Source: Pseudomonas azotoformans (GTDB lineage: Bacteria; Pseudomonadota; Gammaproteobacteria; Pseudomonadales; Pseudomonadaceae). From it: a stretch of DNA of 64,000 nt. The stretch is from positions 4,774,001 through 4,838,000 of the forward strand of contig NZ_LT629702.1 in assembly GCF_900103345.1 (NCBI RefSeq). Direction: 5' to 3'. Made by a program: the position numbers and the translations under genes. A model generated the notes under the pieces. The model made no database searches. It was not told where the DNA came from and worked only from the letters and a program-made list of their open reading frames with translations. Below, piece after piece: positions 10,085-18,724 of the stretch (position 1 is its first letter; every line of letters starts with the position of its first letter).

Positions 10085-11653
10085 TCAGTCTTGGAACTGG
10101 ATGGGGCAATTGTCGGCCCCTTCCAGCTTTCTCAACTCTTCCACCACCTGCGGCCTGGCCCGGCGTAGCGTCAAACTGCGCCCCAGCCCACGCAAGCGCC
10201 GAGCCTCCTGATGCAGCATCTCTACCCCTGAATAGTCGATAAAGTTGATCTGCTGCGCCTCGATCACCACGCGCTCGCCCTGCAGACTTTGCAGGCGCAC
10301 TTGCAGGTAATGGCTGGCCCCGAAAAAGATCGAGCCGCCCACCCGCAGTACATCCTCATCGCCGTCTCGCCACTGTTGTACCCGTGGCTGGGATGTGCGC
10401 TTGAGGTAGAAAAACAGCGACGCCAGCACCCCGGCATAAATCGCCGTTTGCAGTTCCAGCAGCAAGGTGGCCACACAGGTCAGGCTCATCACCACAAACT
10501 CGGCGCGACTGACGCGAAATAACGCCCGAATACCGCGACGGTCCACCAGCCCCCAACTGATCAGCAGGATGCTTGCGGCCATGCTCGGGATCGGAATGTG
10601 GGCGATCAGCGCTGCGCCAAATAACGCGAACAACGCCACCCACAACGCGGAAAACACCCCGGCCAACGGCGAGCACGCGCCCGCCTCGTAGCTGAGGCCG
10701 GAGCGGGTGAACGAACCGGCGGACAAGTAGCCGGAGAAAAATCCGCCCGCGATATTGGATAGACCCTGCGCACGGACTTCCTGGTTGGCGTCGAGCAATT
10801 GCTGTGAGCGCGCCGACAACGAGCGGGCAATCGACAGGCTGGTTACCAACCCGAGCATGCCCACCGCCACGGCACTCGGCAGCAGGCGCAGGAGCAGGTC
10901 CAGGTCCATCGGCAGCGGGCTGAACGGCGGCAGTTTGCCGACAAACGAACTGACCAGCGCTACGTGCCCGAACATCGCCGGCCACAGCCACGCCACCAGG
11001 CTGCCCAGTGCCAGCGCAATCAACAGCGTTGGCCAGCGAGGCACCAGGTATTTGAGCAGCGCGCCGACCAGCAACGTGCCAAGCCCTAGCAGGAGGGACG
11101 CATGGTCCCATTCGCCGCTGTGATGGATCAGCGCCAACAGGCTATTGATGGCGGTGGCCTGGCTTGGCAGATCCAGCCCCAGCAAGTTGGGCAACTGGCC
11201 AAGGGCGATCACCACGGCGGCGCCCAGGGTGAAGCCGAGCACCACCGAGTGCGATACGAAATTCACCAGCGCGCCGAAGCGCAACATGCCCAACAGCCAT
11301 TGGAAAACGCCAGCGAGGAAGGTCAGTAGCAGGATCAGGGTGATGTAGTCCTGTGATCCCGGCACGGCCAATGGACTGACGCTGGCGTACAGCACAATGG
11401 AAATCGCTGCCGTGGGCCCGCAGATCAAGTGCCAGGACGAGCCCCAGAGGCAAGCGATCAGTACCGGGATGATCGCGGCGTACAGGCCGTATTCGGGTGG
11501 GAGCCCCGCGATCAGCGCGTAGGCAATCGATTGTGGCAGGGCGAGGACTGCGCCGCTGAGGCCGACGATTGCATCCCGACCGACGCTGGCGCGGGTCTGG
11601 CGCGGGAGCCAGCTGAGGAAGGGAAAGAGTGTGTGGCGGTTGGGCCGGGGCAT
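10085..11653 (-). CDS. SulP-family anion permease with STAS domain
   Basis: This SLC26/SulP inner-membrane protein has 522 residues. The hydrophobic core carries the early GLSGAVLALPQSIAYALIAG and the PPEYGLYAAIIPVL signature of transmembrane segments 1-3. A cytoplasmic STAS domain fills about the last 110 residues (ending INFIDYSGVEMLHQEA...). The frame is open to 11794, but that extension is REP-derived, so the start MPRPNRHTLFPF at 11653 was chosen; MQTF at 11680 is possible. The substrate (sulfate, bicarbonate or another anion) cannot be told. No sulfate-assimilation genes adjoin it, and a second, unrelated-looking SulP gene is at 41145. Confidence 0.88.
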   Translation of the reverse strand: MPRPNRHTLFPFLSWLPRQTRASVGRDAIVGLSGAVLALPQSIAYALIAGLPPEYGLYAAIIPVLIACLWGSSWHLICGPTAAISIVLYASVSPLAVPGSQDYITLILLLTFLAGVFQWLLGMLRFGALVNFVSHSVVLGFTLGAAVVIALGQLPNLLGLDLPSQATAINSLLALIHHSGEWDHASLLLGLGTLLVGALLKYLVPRWPTLLIALALGSLVAWLWPAMFGHVALVSSFVGKLPPFSPLPMDLDLLLRLLPSAVAVGMLGLVTSLSIARSLSARSQQLLDANQEVRAQGLSNIAGGFFSGYLSAGSFTRSGLSYEAGACSPLAGVFSALWVALFALFGAALIAHIPIPSMAASILLISWGLVDRRGIRALFRVSRAEFVVMSLTCVATLLLELQTAIYAGVLASLFFYLKRTSQPRVQQWRDGDEDVLRVGGSIFFGASHYLQVRLQSLQGERVVIEAQQINFIDYSGVEMLHQEARRLRGLGRSLTLRRARPQVVEELRKLEGADNCPIQFQD

Positions 11654-11705
11654 CGCGGACTCGGATCGGAAGGTTTGCATCAGAGTATCAGTACACACAG
11701 GGCCT

Positions 11706-11799
11706 ATGTGGGAGGGGGCTTGCCCCCGATGAGGGAGTGTCAGTTGATACATCCATGGCTGACACACCGCTATCGGGGGCAAGCCCCCTCCCACATTTG
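11706..11799. repeat. REPIN, GGGGGCTTGCCCCCGAT type
   Basis: Inverted copies of GGGAGGGGGCTTGCCCCCGAT flank a core of about 40 bases. The pair lies between the start of the SulP gene and the end of choX, both on the minus strand. It lies downstream of choX and in the leader of the SulP gene. Confidence 0.93.
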
Positions 11800-11813
11800 G
11801 ATTGCATCCGGCC

Positions 11814-12728
11814 TTAGAGTCTGGCTTTAACTGCAGAGAGTGCGTCTTGGCCGTCCAGTGTTTTTACACCCTCCAGCCACTTATCCAATACCGCCGGATT
11901 GGCCTTGATCCACGCCTTCGCCGCATCGGCGTTGCTGACTTTGTTGTTGGCCACCTCGGCCATGATGCTGTTCTCCATCTCCTGGGTAAAACTCAGGTTG
12001 GTCAGCAGTTTTCCTACGTTCGGGCAGGCCTGTGCGTAACCCTTGCGGGTCAAGGTATACACGCTGCCGGTGTCACCAAAGTATTTCTCGCCCCCTTTGA
12101 GGTAGTGCATTTTCAACTGCACGTTCATCGGGTGCGGGGTCCAGCCGAGGAAGGTGACGAATTTCTGTTTCTTCACCGCTCGCGACACTTCGGCCAGCAT
12201 CGCCTGTTCGCTGGACTCGACCAGCTTCCACTGGCCCAGGTCGAAGTCGTTCTTCTTGATGATTTCCTGCAACGAGATATTCGCCGGCGCACCGGAGCCG
12301 ATGCCGTAGATCTTCTTGTCGAACTTGTCGGCAAACTTGTTCAGGTCGGCAAAGTCATGCACCCCGGCGTCCCACACATAGTCGGGCACGGCGAGGGTGA
12401 ACTCGGTGCCGTCGAGGTTTTTCGCCAACTGCACCACATCGCCATTGGCCACGAACTTGTCGTAGAAGCCCTGCTGCGCCGGCATCCAGTTGCCGAGGAA
12501 CACATCCACCTGGCCGTCCTTGAGCCCGCCGAAGGTGATCGGCACCGCCAGGGTGTCCACCTTCGGTTTGTAGCCCATGCCGGTCAGCAGGAAACCGGTG
12601 ATGGCGTTGGTGGCTGCGATATCGCTCCAGCCCGGATCGGCCATTCTTACGGTTTCACAACTGGCGTCCGCGTACACGTTGGCGCTGGTCAGTACCAACA
12701 GGCTCAACATCACAGTCAACTTTTGCAT
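11814..12728 (-). CDS. choX: Choline ABC transporter periplasmic substrate-binding protein
   Basis: This OpuAC-type binding protein (304 residues) has a cleavable signal peptide (MQKLTVMLSLLVLTSANVYA) and the family's ADPGWSDIAATNAI opening and VFLGNWMPAQQGFY segment near residue 85. It lies 16 bases after the choline-sulfatase gene, so it probably captures choline. No permease or ATPase gene is nearby. In P. aeruginosa, separate binding proteins share the CbcWV core transporter, and the same is likely here. The order betC-choX with a divergent LysR gene matches PA0030-PA0032. Confidence 0.9.
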   Translation of the reverse strand: MQKLTVMLSLLVLTSANVYADASCETVRMADPGWSDIAATNAITGFLLTGMGYKPKVDTLAVPITFGGLKDGQVDVFLGNWMPAQQGFYDKFVANGDVVQLAKNLDGTEFTLAVPDYVWDAGVHDFADLNKFADKFDKKIYGIGSGAPANISLQEIIKKNDFDLGQWKLVESSEQAMLAEVSRAVKKQKFVTFLGWTPHPMNVQLKMHYLKGGEKYFGDTGSVYTLTRKGYAQACPNVGKLLTNLSFTQEMENSIMAEVANNKVSNADAAKAWIKANPAVLDKWLEGVKTLDGQDALSAVKARL

Positions 12729-12744
12729 GGCCTTCCCTCTGTAT

Positions 12745-14259
12745 TTATTGGTTTTGGCAGGGTTGTGGAAAACGTGCCTTGCGCTCCAGGTCGTCGAGGT
12801 CGATATGGTTGCGCATGTATTGCTGACTGGCGTCCACCAGTGGCTGGTGATCCCAGCTCTTCAGCTTGCCCTGGGTCAGGGCTTCAAACACCAGGCGACG
12901 GCGACGTTGGCTGGCGAGCACCTGTTGGTGGATCGCCGGGATGTCCCATTTGGCCCGCGCCTCACTCAAAAACGCCTCGAACAGTGGCCGGTGTTCCGGT
13001 GACTGGCTGAGGTTCTCCCGCTCGTGCGGGTCGTTGTGCACATCGAACAGTAGACAAGGGTCGTCTTCGCTGTAGATGAATTTGTAGGCGCCTCGGCGAA
13101 TCATCATCAGCGGGCTGATGGTGCCTTCGGCCATGTATTCGCCGAACACTTCGTCGTGCCCGCCCTGCCCTTGCAAGTGCGGGACCAGCGAGCGGCCGTC
13201 CAGCGGCAGGTGTGGGTCGAGCTCGCCGCCGGCCAGTTCCACCAGGGTCGGTAGCAGGTCGGCGGTGGACACGGAGTGGGTCACGCGGCCCGCCGCGAAT
13301 TGCCCCGGCGCACTGACCAGCAGCGGTACGCGGGCGGCCATTTCGAACCAGTGCATTTTGTACCAGAGGCCGCGCTCGCCGAGCATGTCACCGTGGTCGC
13401 CGGAGAAGATGATGATGGTGTCATCGGCCAGGCCGGTGTCTTCCAGGGTCTGCAGCAGCTTGCCGACGTTGCTGTCGATGTAGCTGCACGCGCCGAAGTA
13501 GGCACGGCGCGCATCGCGGATCTTATCCACGGGAAGCGGCTTGTCCCACAGGTCGTAGACCTTGAGCAGGCGCTGGGAGTGGGGGTCGAGATCGCTTTGC
13601 GCGGATGTTGTAGGCAACGGGATGTCGGCGTCGTCGTACAGGTCCCAGAACGGCTTGGGAATGGTGTACGGGTCGTGCGGGTGGGTCATCGACACCGTCA
13701 GGCAGAACGGTTTTTCACCGTCTTCGCGGATGTGGTCGAACAGGTATTGCCGGGCCTTGAACACCACCTCTTCGTCGAAATCCAGCTGGTTGGTGCGCAC
13801 GCACGGGCCGGCTTGCAGCACCGACGACATATTGTGGTACCAGCTGGGGCGTACGTCCGGCTCGTCCCAGTTCACCGCCCAGCCGTAGTCGGCGGGGTAG
13901 ATGTCGCTGGTCAGGCGTTCTTCGTAACCGTGCAGTTGGTCGGGGCCGCAGAAGTGCATCTTGCCCGACAGCGCGGTGCGGTAGCCGAGGCGGCGCAGGT
14001 AGTGGGCGTAGGTCGGCACATCGGCGGGGAAATCGGCGGCGTTGTCGTAGGCGCCGATCTTGCTCGGCAACTGGCCGCTGACCAGGGTGAAGCGCGACGG
14101 TGCGCACAGCGGGCTATTGCAATACGCGGCATCGAACACCACGCCCTGTGCGGCGAGGCGGCTCAGGTTGGGCAATTTGATCGGGGAAGGTCCGTAGAAC
14201 GGCAGCATCGGCGCGGCCATTTGATCGGCCATGATGAAAAGAATGTTCTTGCGCTTCAT
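12745..14259 (-). CDS. betC: Choline-sulfatase
   Basis: BetC hydrolyses choline-O-sulfate to choline and sulfate, feeding glycine betaine synthesis and sulfur supply. The 504 residues match known BetC. The sulfatase signature LCAPSR places the cysteine converted to formylglycine at residue 52. The metal-site aspartates lie in the N-terminal ILFIMADQM and in FSGDHGDMLGERG near residue 290. No signal peptide is seen, so the enzyme is cytoplasmic. choX follows after 16 bases, and the divergent LysR gene at 14363 is its expected activator. Repeats in the 103-base gap are candidate operator sites. Confidence 0.96.
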   Translation of the reverse strand: MKRKNILFIMADQMAAPMLPFYGPSPIKLPNLSRLAAQGVVFDAAYCNSPLCAPSRFTLVSGQLPSKIGAYDNAADFPADVPTYAHYLRRLGYRTALSGKMHFCGPDQLHGYEERLTSDIYPADYGWAVNWDEPDVRPSWYHNMSSVLQAGPCVRTNQLDFDEEVVFKARQYLFDHIREDGEKPFCLTVSMTHPHDPYTIPKPFWDLYDDADIPLPTTSAQSDLDPHSQRLLKVYDLWDKPLPVDKIRDARRAYFGACSYIDSNVGKLLQTLEDTGLADDTIIIFSGDHGDMLGERGLWYKMHWFEMAARVPLLVSAPGQFAAGRVTHSVSTADLLPTLVELAGGELDPHLPLDGRSLVPHLQGQGGHDEVFGEYMAEGTISPLMMIRRGAYKFIYSEDDPCLLFDVHNDPHERENLSQSPEHRPLFEAFLSEARAKWDIPAIHQQVLASQRRRRLVFEALTQGKLKSWDHQPLVDASQQYMRNHIDLDDLERKARFPQPCQNQ

Positions 14260-14279
14260 GATCTATCGGCATTCCATAG

Positions 14280-14360
14280 GCGGTGTTTATGCGAATGAGC
14301 ATGCAGCCCATGAAAAGTGGGGTAAAGCCCATGAAAGGCAATGTCTAGGATAAGCACCGC
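14280..14360. promoter_or_regulatory. Divergent betC/betR control region with direct and inverted repeats
   Basis: Two exact 11-bp direct repeats, AGCCCATGAAA, start at 14305 and 14326, 21 bases (two helical turns) apart. They are bracketed by a near-perfect inverted pair, GCGGTGTTT (14280-14288) and AAGCACCGC (14352-14360). The layout suits a LysR tetramer bound between two divergent genes. Function is inferred from position only. Confidence 0.5.
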
Positions 14361-14362
14361 TT

Positions 14363-15313
14363 ATGTATGAAGCCCTTGGCGACCTGTCCCTCGATCTGCT
14401 GCGCGCGTTCGAAGCGGCGGCACGCCACCGCAGTTTTACCGCCGCTGCAATGGAACTGGGCACCACCCAGCCCGCGATCAGCCAGCAGATCAAGCGCCTG
14501 GAAGAGCAACTGGCGATCCGCCTGTTTGATCGCATCTACCGTGGCATTGAATTGACCGATGCCGGCGCCCTGTTGTTCGAGCATGTGCAGGGCGGTTTGC
14601 AAGGCATCAACCAGGGGCTGAGCCTGATCACCCAGCAGGACCAGCATGAAGTGCTGCAAGTAGCCACCGACTTCGCCTTCGCCGCCTATTGGCTGATGCC
14701 GCGTTTGCACCGCTTCCACCAGGCCAACCCCCAGGTGGACGTCAGCCTGGTGACCAGCGAGCGCAACCACGCGACCTTGCGCAGCGATATCGACGTGGCG
14801 GTGCTGTTTGGCGACGGCCGTTTCAAGCAGGGCGACAGCCTGTGGCTGTTCAACGAGGAAGTGTTCCCGGTGTGCAGCCCGCAGTGGCTCAAAGAACAGG
14901 CCACGCCGCTGACTGTACAAAATCTGCACGATTTCCCGCTGCTGCACCTGCGCCAGGAAAACAACAGCCAGTGGTTCGACTGGAGCGGCGTGTTTCGCGA
15001 ACTGGGCATCACCACCGCGCCCACCCCCGGCCAGTTGCGCTTCGATAACTACACCCTGTTGATCCAGGCTGCGATTGCCGGCCAGGGCGTGGCCATCGGC
15101 TGGCGCCATCTGGTGGACAACCTGCTGGAACAGAACTGGCTGTGCCGGCCGGTGAGCGACACGGTGATCTCACGTTTCGGCTATTACGTGGTGCAACCCC
15201 AGCGCAAACGCCGAGGGCAGTTGGTGGAGCGTTTCGTCGACTGGCTGGTGGCCGAGCAGGCCAGCAGCGCACAGTCGCTGACCGGGCTGGCCCTGCCGTC
15301 GATTGCGGTCTAG
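14363..15313 (+). CDS. betR: LysR-family regulator of choline-sulfate utilisation
   Basis: The 316-residue LysR protein has its helix-turn-helix at about residues 20-45 (FTAAAMELGTTQPAISQQIK), then a linker helix and a substrate-binding effector domain. It is divergent from betC-choX, the arrangement of the choline-sulfate regulator in pseudomonads (PA0032 position), so it most likely controls those genes in response to choline sulfate or choline. The first residues, MYEALGDLSLDLLRAFEAA, fit the family and support the ATG at 14363. The gene symbol is taken from position rather than proven. Confidence 0.85.
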   Translation: MYEALGDLSLDLLRAFEAAARHRSFTAAAMELGTTQPAISQQIKRLEEQLAIRLFDRIYRGIELTDAGALLFEHVQGGLQGINQGLSLITQQDQHEVLQVATDFAFAAYWLMPRLHRFHQANPQVDVSLVTSERNHATLRSDIDVAVLFGDGRFKQGDSLWLFNEEVFPVCSPQWLKEQATPLTVQNLHDFPLLHLRQENNSQWFDWSGVFRELGITTAPTPGQLRFDNYTLLIQAAIAGQGVAIGWRHLVDNLLEQNWLCRPVSDTVISRFGYYVVQPQRKRRGQLVERFVDWLVAEQASSAQSLTGLALPSIAV

Positions 15314-15344
15314 CATCTGGCGCATATTGGATCCGGAGTCCGTC

Positions 15345-15674
15345 ATGCAACGTATCAAGGGCTATCACGCCCATATCTACTTCGACGCGAACACTATCGA
15401 ACAGGCGCGCACCTTGTGCGAAGACGCCGCCAAACTGTTCCCGCTGCGCATGGGCCGTGTGCATCAACGGCCGGTAGGGCCGCACCCGGACTGGAGCTGC
15501 CAGTTGGCGTTCGACCCGGAATACATCGGTGTGGTGCTGCCGTGGCTGGTGATCCATCGCAATGGCCTGGTGGTGTTCCTGCACCCCGATACCGGCGATG
15601 ACCTGAAGGACCACACGGACTATGCCGTCTGGATGGGGGCGATGCGGGAGCTGAACTTGTCAGCCTTTTCTTAA
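15345..15674 (+). CDS. DOPA 4,5-dioxygenase family protein
   Basis: The 109-residue protein belongs to the small DOPA-dioxygenase-like family. The GYHAHIYFD segment (residues 5-13) has two spaced histidines, and further histidines lie in RVHQRPVGPHPDW near residue 40 and LHPDTGDDLKDHTDY near 82, consistent with a metal site. Homologues act on DOPA-like catechols in a few organisms, but most bacterial members have no known substrate. GGAG lies upstream of the ATG. It follows betR on the same strand after 31 bases, and a link to choline sulfate is not evident. Confidence 0.8.
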   Translation: MQRIKGYHAHIYFDANTIEQARTLCEDAAKLFPLRMGRVHQRPVGPHPDWSCQLAFDPEYIGVVLPWLVIHRNGLVVFLHPDTGDDLKDHTDYAVWMGAMRELNLSAFS

Positions 15675-15680
15675 AGTTAA

Positions 15681-15695
15681 TCCCTAAATATGGGA
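15681..15695. promoter_or_regulatory. Inverted-repeat candidate operator upstream of dgoK
   Basis: TCCCTAAATATGGGA forms a TCCC-N7-GGGA dyad in the AT-rich 96-base gap before dgoK. This is the only obvious place for the galactonate promoter. No dgoR gene is in the window, so the regulator that might use this site is unknown. The assignment rests on shape and position. Confidence 0.35.
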
Positions 15696-15770
15696 TAGTC
15701 ATTTATATATTGAGACTTTCTCCTTCGTAGGTTTATATTCGCTGCATCCGCTCAGAACTCAGGTGAAGCG

Positions 15771-16730
15771 ATGCAGGCGCAATTGATCGCGCTCGATTGG
15801 GGAACCAGTTCCCTTCGTGCTTATAAACTCGGCCCCGCTGGCACAGTGCTGGAACAGCGCTCACTGGCGTGGGGCATCATGCATTTGCCCAATGAACCCC
15901 GGGACATTGCTGGCGTGCGTTGCAGCGATGGCTTCGAGTTGGCGTTCGATGCCGCGTGTGGTGACTGGCTCGACGCCGAGCCCGGTTTGCCGGTGATTGC
16001 CTGCGGCATGGTCGGCAGCGCCCAGGGCTGGAGCGAAGCGGCTTATCGCAATACCCCTGTCGATGTCGCCAGCCTCGGCCAGGCGCTGCATAAAGTGCGC
16101 AGCCTGCGTGGCGTGGACGTGCATATCGTGCCGGGCGTGATCGAGCAGGTCGGCTTGCCCAACGTGATGCGCGGCGAAGAAACCCAGGTGCTGGGCGTGT
16201 TGCAGGGGCTGGGCACCGACGCATTGATCGGCCTGCCCGGCAGCCATTCCAAGTGGGTGGAGGTGGTCGATGGCTGCATCATCCACTTCGACACCTTCAT
16301 GACCGGCGAGCTGTTTGCGGTGTTGAGCAAGCACAGTCTCCTCGGACGTACCCAGCAACACTCCGCACAATTCCAGGCCGACGCCTTTGACCGAGGCGTG
16401 CAGGTGGCGTTGTCCAAAGACGGCCAGCGCGGCGTGCTGTCGACGCTGTTCAGTGCGCGCACCCTGGGCCTCACCGCCGAACTCAGCCCCGAGCAGCAGC
16501 CCGATTACCTCTCCGGCTTGCTCATCGGCCACGAACTCGCCGGCCTGCCCGGCAGTGCCCGACACAAGCCGATCATCCTGGTCGGCGCCGCGCCCCTCTG
16601 CGCCCGCTATCAACGCGCCCTCGCCCTCTGCGGTTTCGCCCACGTCAGCCTGGCGCAAGAAGCCACCGAGCGCGGGTTGTGGCAATTGGCGGTAGCGTCC
16701 GGGCTCACTCAACCTGTATTGGAGGCCTGA
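15771..16730 (+). CDS. dgoK: 2-dehydro-3-deoxygalactonokinase
   Basis: DgoK phosphorylates 2-keto-3-deoxygalactonate with ATP, the second step of the De Ley-Doudoroff route for galactonate. The 319 residues fit the family. The N-terminus LIALDWGTSSLRAYKL has the phosphate-1 loop of the ASKHA fold, and LIGLPGSHSKWVEV near residue 155 carries the family's GSHSKW motif. dgoA begins one base after its stop, so the genes are tightly coupled. The order dgoK-dgoA-dgoD-dgoT supports the assignment. Confidence 0.94.
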   Translation: MQAQLIALDWGTSSLRAYKLGPAGTVLEQRSLAWGIMHLPNEPRDIAGVRCSDGFELAFDAACGDWLDAEPGLPVIACGMVGSAQGWSEAAYRNTPVDVASLGQALHKVRSLRGVDVHIVPGVIEQVGLPNVMRGEETQVLGVLQGLGTDALIGLPGSHSKWVEVVDGCIIHFDTFMTGELFAVLSKHSLLGRTQQHSAQFQADAFDRGVQVALSKDGQRGVLSTLFSARTLGLTAELSPEQQPDYLSGLLIGHELAGLPGSARHKPIILVGAAPLCARYQRALALCGFAHVSLAQEATERGLWQLAVASGLTQPVLEA

Positions 16731-16731
16731 C

Positions 16732-17352
16732 ATGCTCAAGCACGCACTCGCGCAAAACGGTTTGATCGCCATCCTGCGTGGCATTCGCCCGGACGAAGCC
16801 GAGGCCGTCGGCCAGGTGCTGTACGAGGCCGGGTTTCGGGTGATCGAAGTCCCGCTGAACTCGCCCGACCCTTACACCAGCATCCGCACCCTGCGCGACA
16901 GCCTGCCCGCCGATTGCCTGATCGGCGCCGGTACGGTGTTGCTGCCTGAGCAGGTCGAACAGGTCAAGGCGGCCGGTGGCCAGGTGATCGTGATGCCCCA
17001 CAGCGATGCCAAGGTGCTGCGAGCGGCGAAAGCCGCAGGCCTGTTCCTGTCGCCAGGCGTAGCGACACCGACCGAAGCCTTCGCCGCACTGGCCGAGGGT
17101 GCCGACGTGTTGAAGCTGTTCCCCGCCGAGCAAATGGGCCCGGCGGTGATCAAGGCGTGGCTGGCAGTCTTGCCCGCTGGCACTTTGCTGCTGCCGGTCG
17201 GCGGCATTACCCCGGACAACATGCAGGTGTTTATCGATGCCGGCGCCAAAGGGTTCGGGCTGGGTTCCGGGTTGTTCAAACCGGGTATGACAGTGGATCA
17301 GGTAGCGAGCCGTGCCCAGGCTTATGTCGCCGCCTGGAAAGCCCTGAGCTGA
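16732..17352 (+). CDS. dgoA: 2-dehydro-3-deoxy-6-phosphogalactonate aldolase
   Basis: DgoA splits KDPGal to pyruvate and glyceraldehyde 3-phosphate. The 206 residues fit the class I KDPG/KDPGal aldolase family. The catalytic glutamate lies in RVIEVPLNSPDP near residue 38, GAGTVLLPEQV is near 68, and the Schiff-base lysine is in LKLFPAEQ near 128. KDPGal rather than KDPG specificity is inferred from neighbouring dgoK and dgoD and from the single-domain architecture. It follows dgoK by one base and precedes dgoD by 47 bases. Confidence 0.94.
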   Translation: MLKHALAQNGLIAILRGIRPDEAEAVGQVLYEAGFRVIEVPLNSPDPYTSIRTLRDSLPADCLIGAGTVLLPEQVEQVKAAGGQVIVMPHSDAKVLRAAKAAGLFLSPGVATPTEAFAALAEGADVLKLFPAEQMGPAVIKAWLAVLPAGTLLLPVGGITPDNMQVFIDAGAKGFGLGSGLFKPGMTVDQVASRAQAYVAAWKALS

Positions 17353-17399
17353 CATCAAGTTCCGCGCCCTTGGCGCCGCATCTATAAGAGAGACAAGAG

Positions 17400-18548
17400 A
17401 TGAAAATCACCAAACTGACGACCTTTATCGTCCCGCCGCGCTGGTGCTTCCTCAAGGTCGAGACCGACCAGGGCGTGACCGGCTGGGGTGAGCCCGTGGT
17501 CGAAGGCCGCGCCCATACCGTGGCCGCTGCCGTCGAAGAACTGTCCGATTACTTGATCGGCAAAGACCCGCGCAACATCGAAGACATCTGGACCGTGCTC
17601 TATCGCGGCGGCTTCTACCGCGGCGGTGCGGTGCACATGAGCGCCCTCGCCGGTATCGACCAGGCGCTGTGGGACATCAAGGGCAAGGCCCTCGGCGTGT
17701 CCGTCAGCGACTTGCTGGGCGGCCAGGTGCGCGACAAGATCCGCGTGTACTCGTGGATCGGTGGTGACCGCCCGGCCGACACCGCCCGTGCCGCCAAAGA
17801 GGCTGTGGCCCGAGGCTTTACCGCAGTGAAGATGAACGGCACTGAAGAACTGCAGTTCGTCGACAGCTTCGAAAAAGTTGACCTGGCCCTGGCCAACGTT
17901 GCCGCCGTGCGCGATGCGGTCGGCCCGAACGTTGGCATCGGCGTCGACTTCCATGGTCGGGTACACAAGCCCATGGCCAAGGTGCTGATGAAAGAGCTGG
18001 ACCCGTACAAACTGATGTTCATCGAAGAGCCGGTGCTCAGCGAAAACTACGAGGCACTCAAGGAACTCGCACCGCTGACCAGCACGCCGATTGCCTTGGG
18101 TGAGCGCCTGTTCTCGCGCTGGGACTTCAAGCGTGTGCTCAGCGAAGGCTATGTCGACATCATCCAGCCCGATGCTTCCCACGCCGGTGGCATCACCGAA
18201 ACCCGCAAGATCGCCAACATGGCCGAGGCCTACGACGTGGCCCTGGCGCTGCACTGCCCGCTGGGCCCGATTGCCCTGGCGGCATGCCTGCAACTGGATG
18301 CGGTCTGCTACAACGCGTTTATCCAGGAGCAGAGCCTGGGCATTCACTACAACGAGAGCAACGACCTGCTCGACTATGTGCGCGACCCCGGCGTGTTCGA
18401 CTATGACCAGGGCTTCGTGAAGATCCCCAACGGGCCGGGCCTGGGCATCGAGATCAACGAAGAATACGTGATCGAGCGCGCGGCCATCGGCCACCGCTGG
18501 CGCAACCCGATCTGGCGGCATGCCGACGGCAGCTTCGCCGAGTGGTGA
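17400..18548 (+). CDS. dgoD: D-galactonate dehydratase
   Basis: DgoD dehydrates D-galactonate to 2-keto-3-deoxygalactonate. The 382 residues match E. coli DgoD, of the mandelate racemase subgroup of the enolase superfamily. Magnesium ligands and acid-base residues appear in [12 protein letters not shown] near residue 180, FIEEPVL near 207 and [11 protein letters not shown] near 234. The catalytic histidine is in [11 protein letters not shown] near 283. A good AAGAGAGACAAGAG leader precedes the ATG. A REPIN separates it from dgoT, which may lower expression of the transporter relative to the enzymes. Confidence 0.96.
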   Translation: MKITKLTTFIVPPRWCFLKVETDQGVTGWGEPVVEGRAHTVAAAVEELSDYLIGKDPRNIEDIWTVLYRGGFYRGGAVHMSALAGIDQALWDIKGKALGVSVSDLLGGQVRDKIRVYSWIGGDRPADTARAAKEAVARGFTAVKMNGTEELQFVDSFEKVDLALANVAAVRDAVGPNVGIGVDFHGRVHKPMAKVLMKELDPYKLMFIEEPVLSENYEALKELAPLTSTPIALGERLFSRWDFKRVLSEGYVDIIQPDASHAGGITETRKIANMAEAYDVALALHCPLGPIALAACLQLDAVCYNAFIQEQSLGIHYNESNDLLDYVRDPGVFDYDQGFVKIPNGPGLGIEINEEYVIERAAIGHRWRNPIWRHADGSFAEW

Positions 18549-18575
18549 TGTCTCACTGAAGCAATGCGGTTAAAA

Positions 18576-18668
18576 CTGTGGGAGCGGGCTTGCTCGCGAA
18601 AGCGGTGTGTCATTCAACACATCAGTGACTGAAGTACGGCTTTCGCGAGCAAGCCCGCTCCCACATTT
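18576..18668. repeat. REPIN, GCGGGCTTGCTCGCGAA type, between dgoD and dgoT
   Basis: Inverted copies with core GGGAGCGGGCTTGCTCGCGAA are separated by about 35 bases inside the dgo operon. A hairpin here could stabilise the upstream dgoKAD message or hinder read-through to dgoT. Confidence 0.93.
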
Positions 18669-18724
18669 TGATCCGGTTCTTCAGTAAAACCTGTCCTCAA
18701 CAAACATAAGAAGAGGCAACCCCC

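Noticed and set aside
13521..13535. Further DnaA-box-like TTATCCACG inside betC
   Set aside because: It is a one-mismatch match within coding sequence and is expected often by chance.
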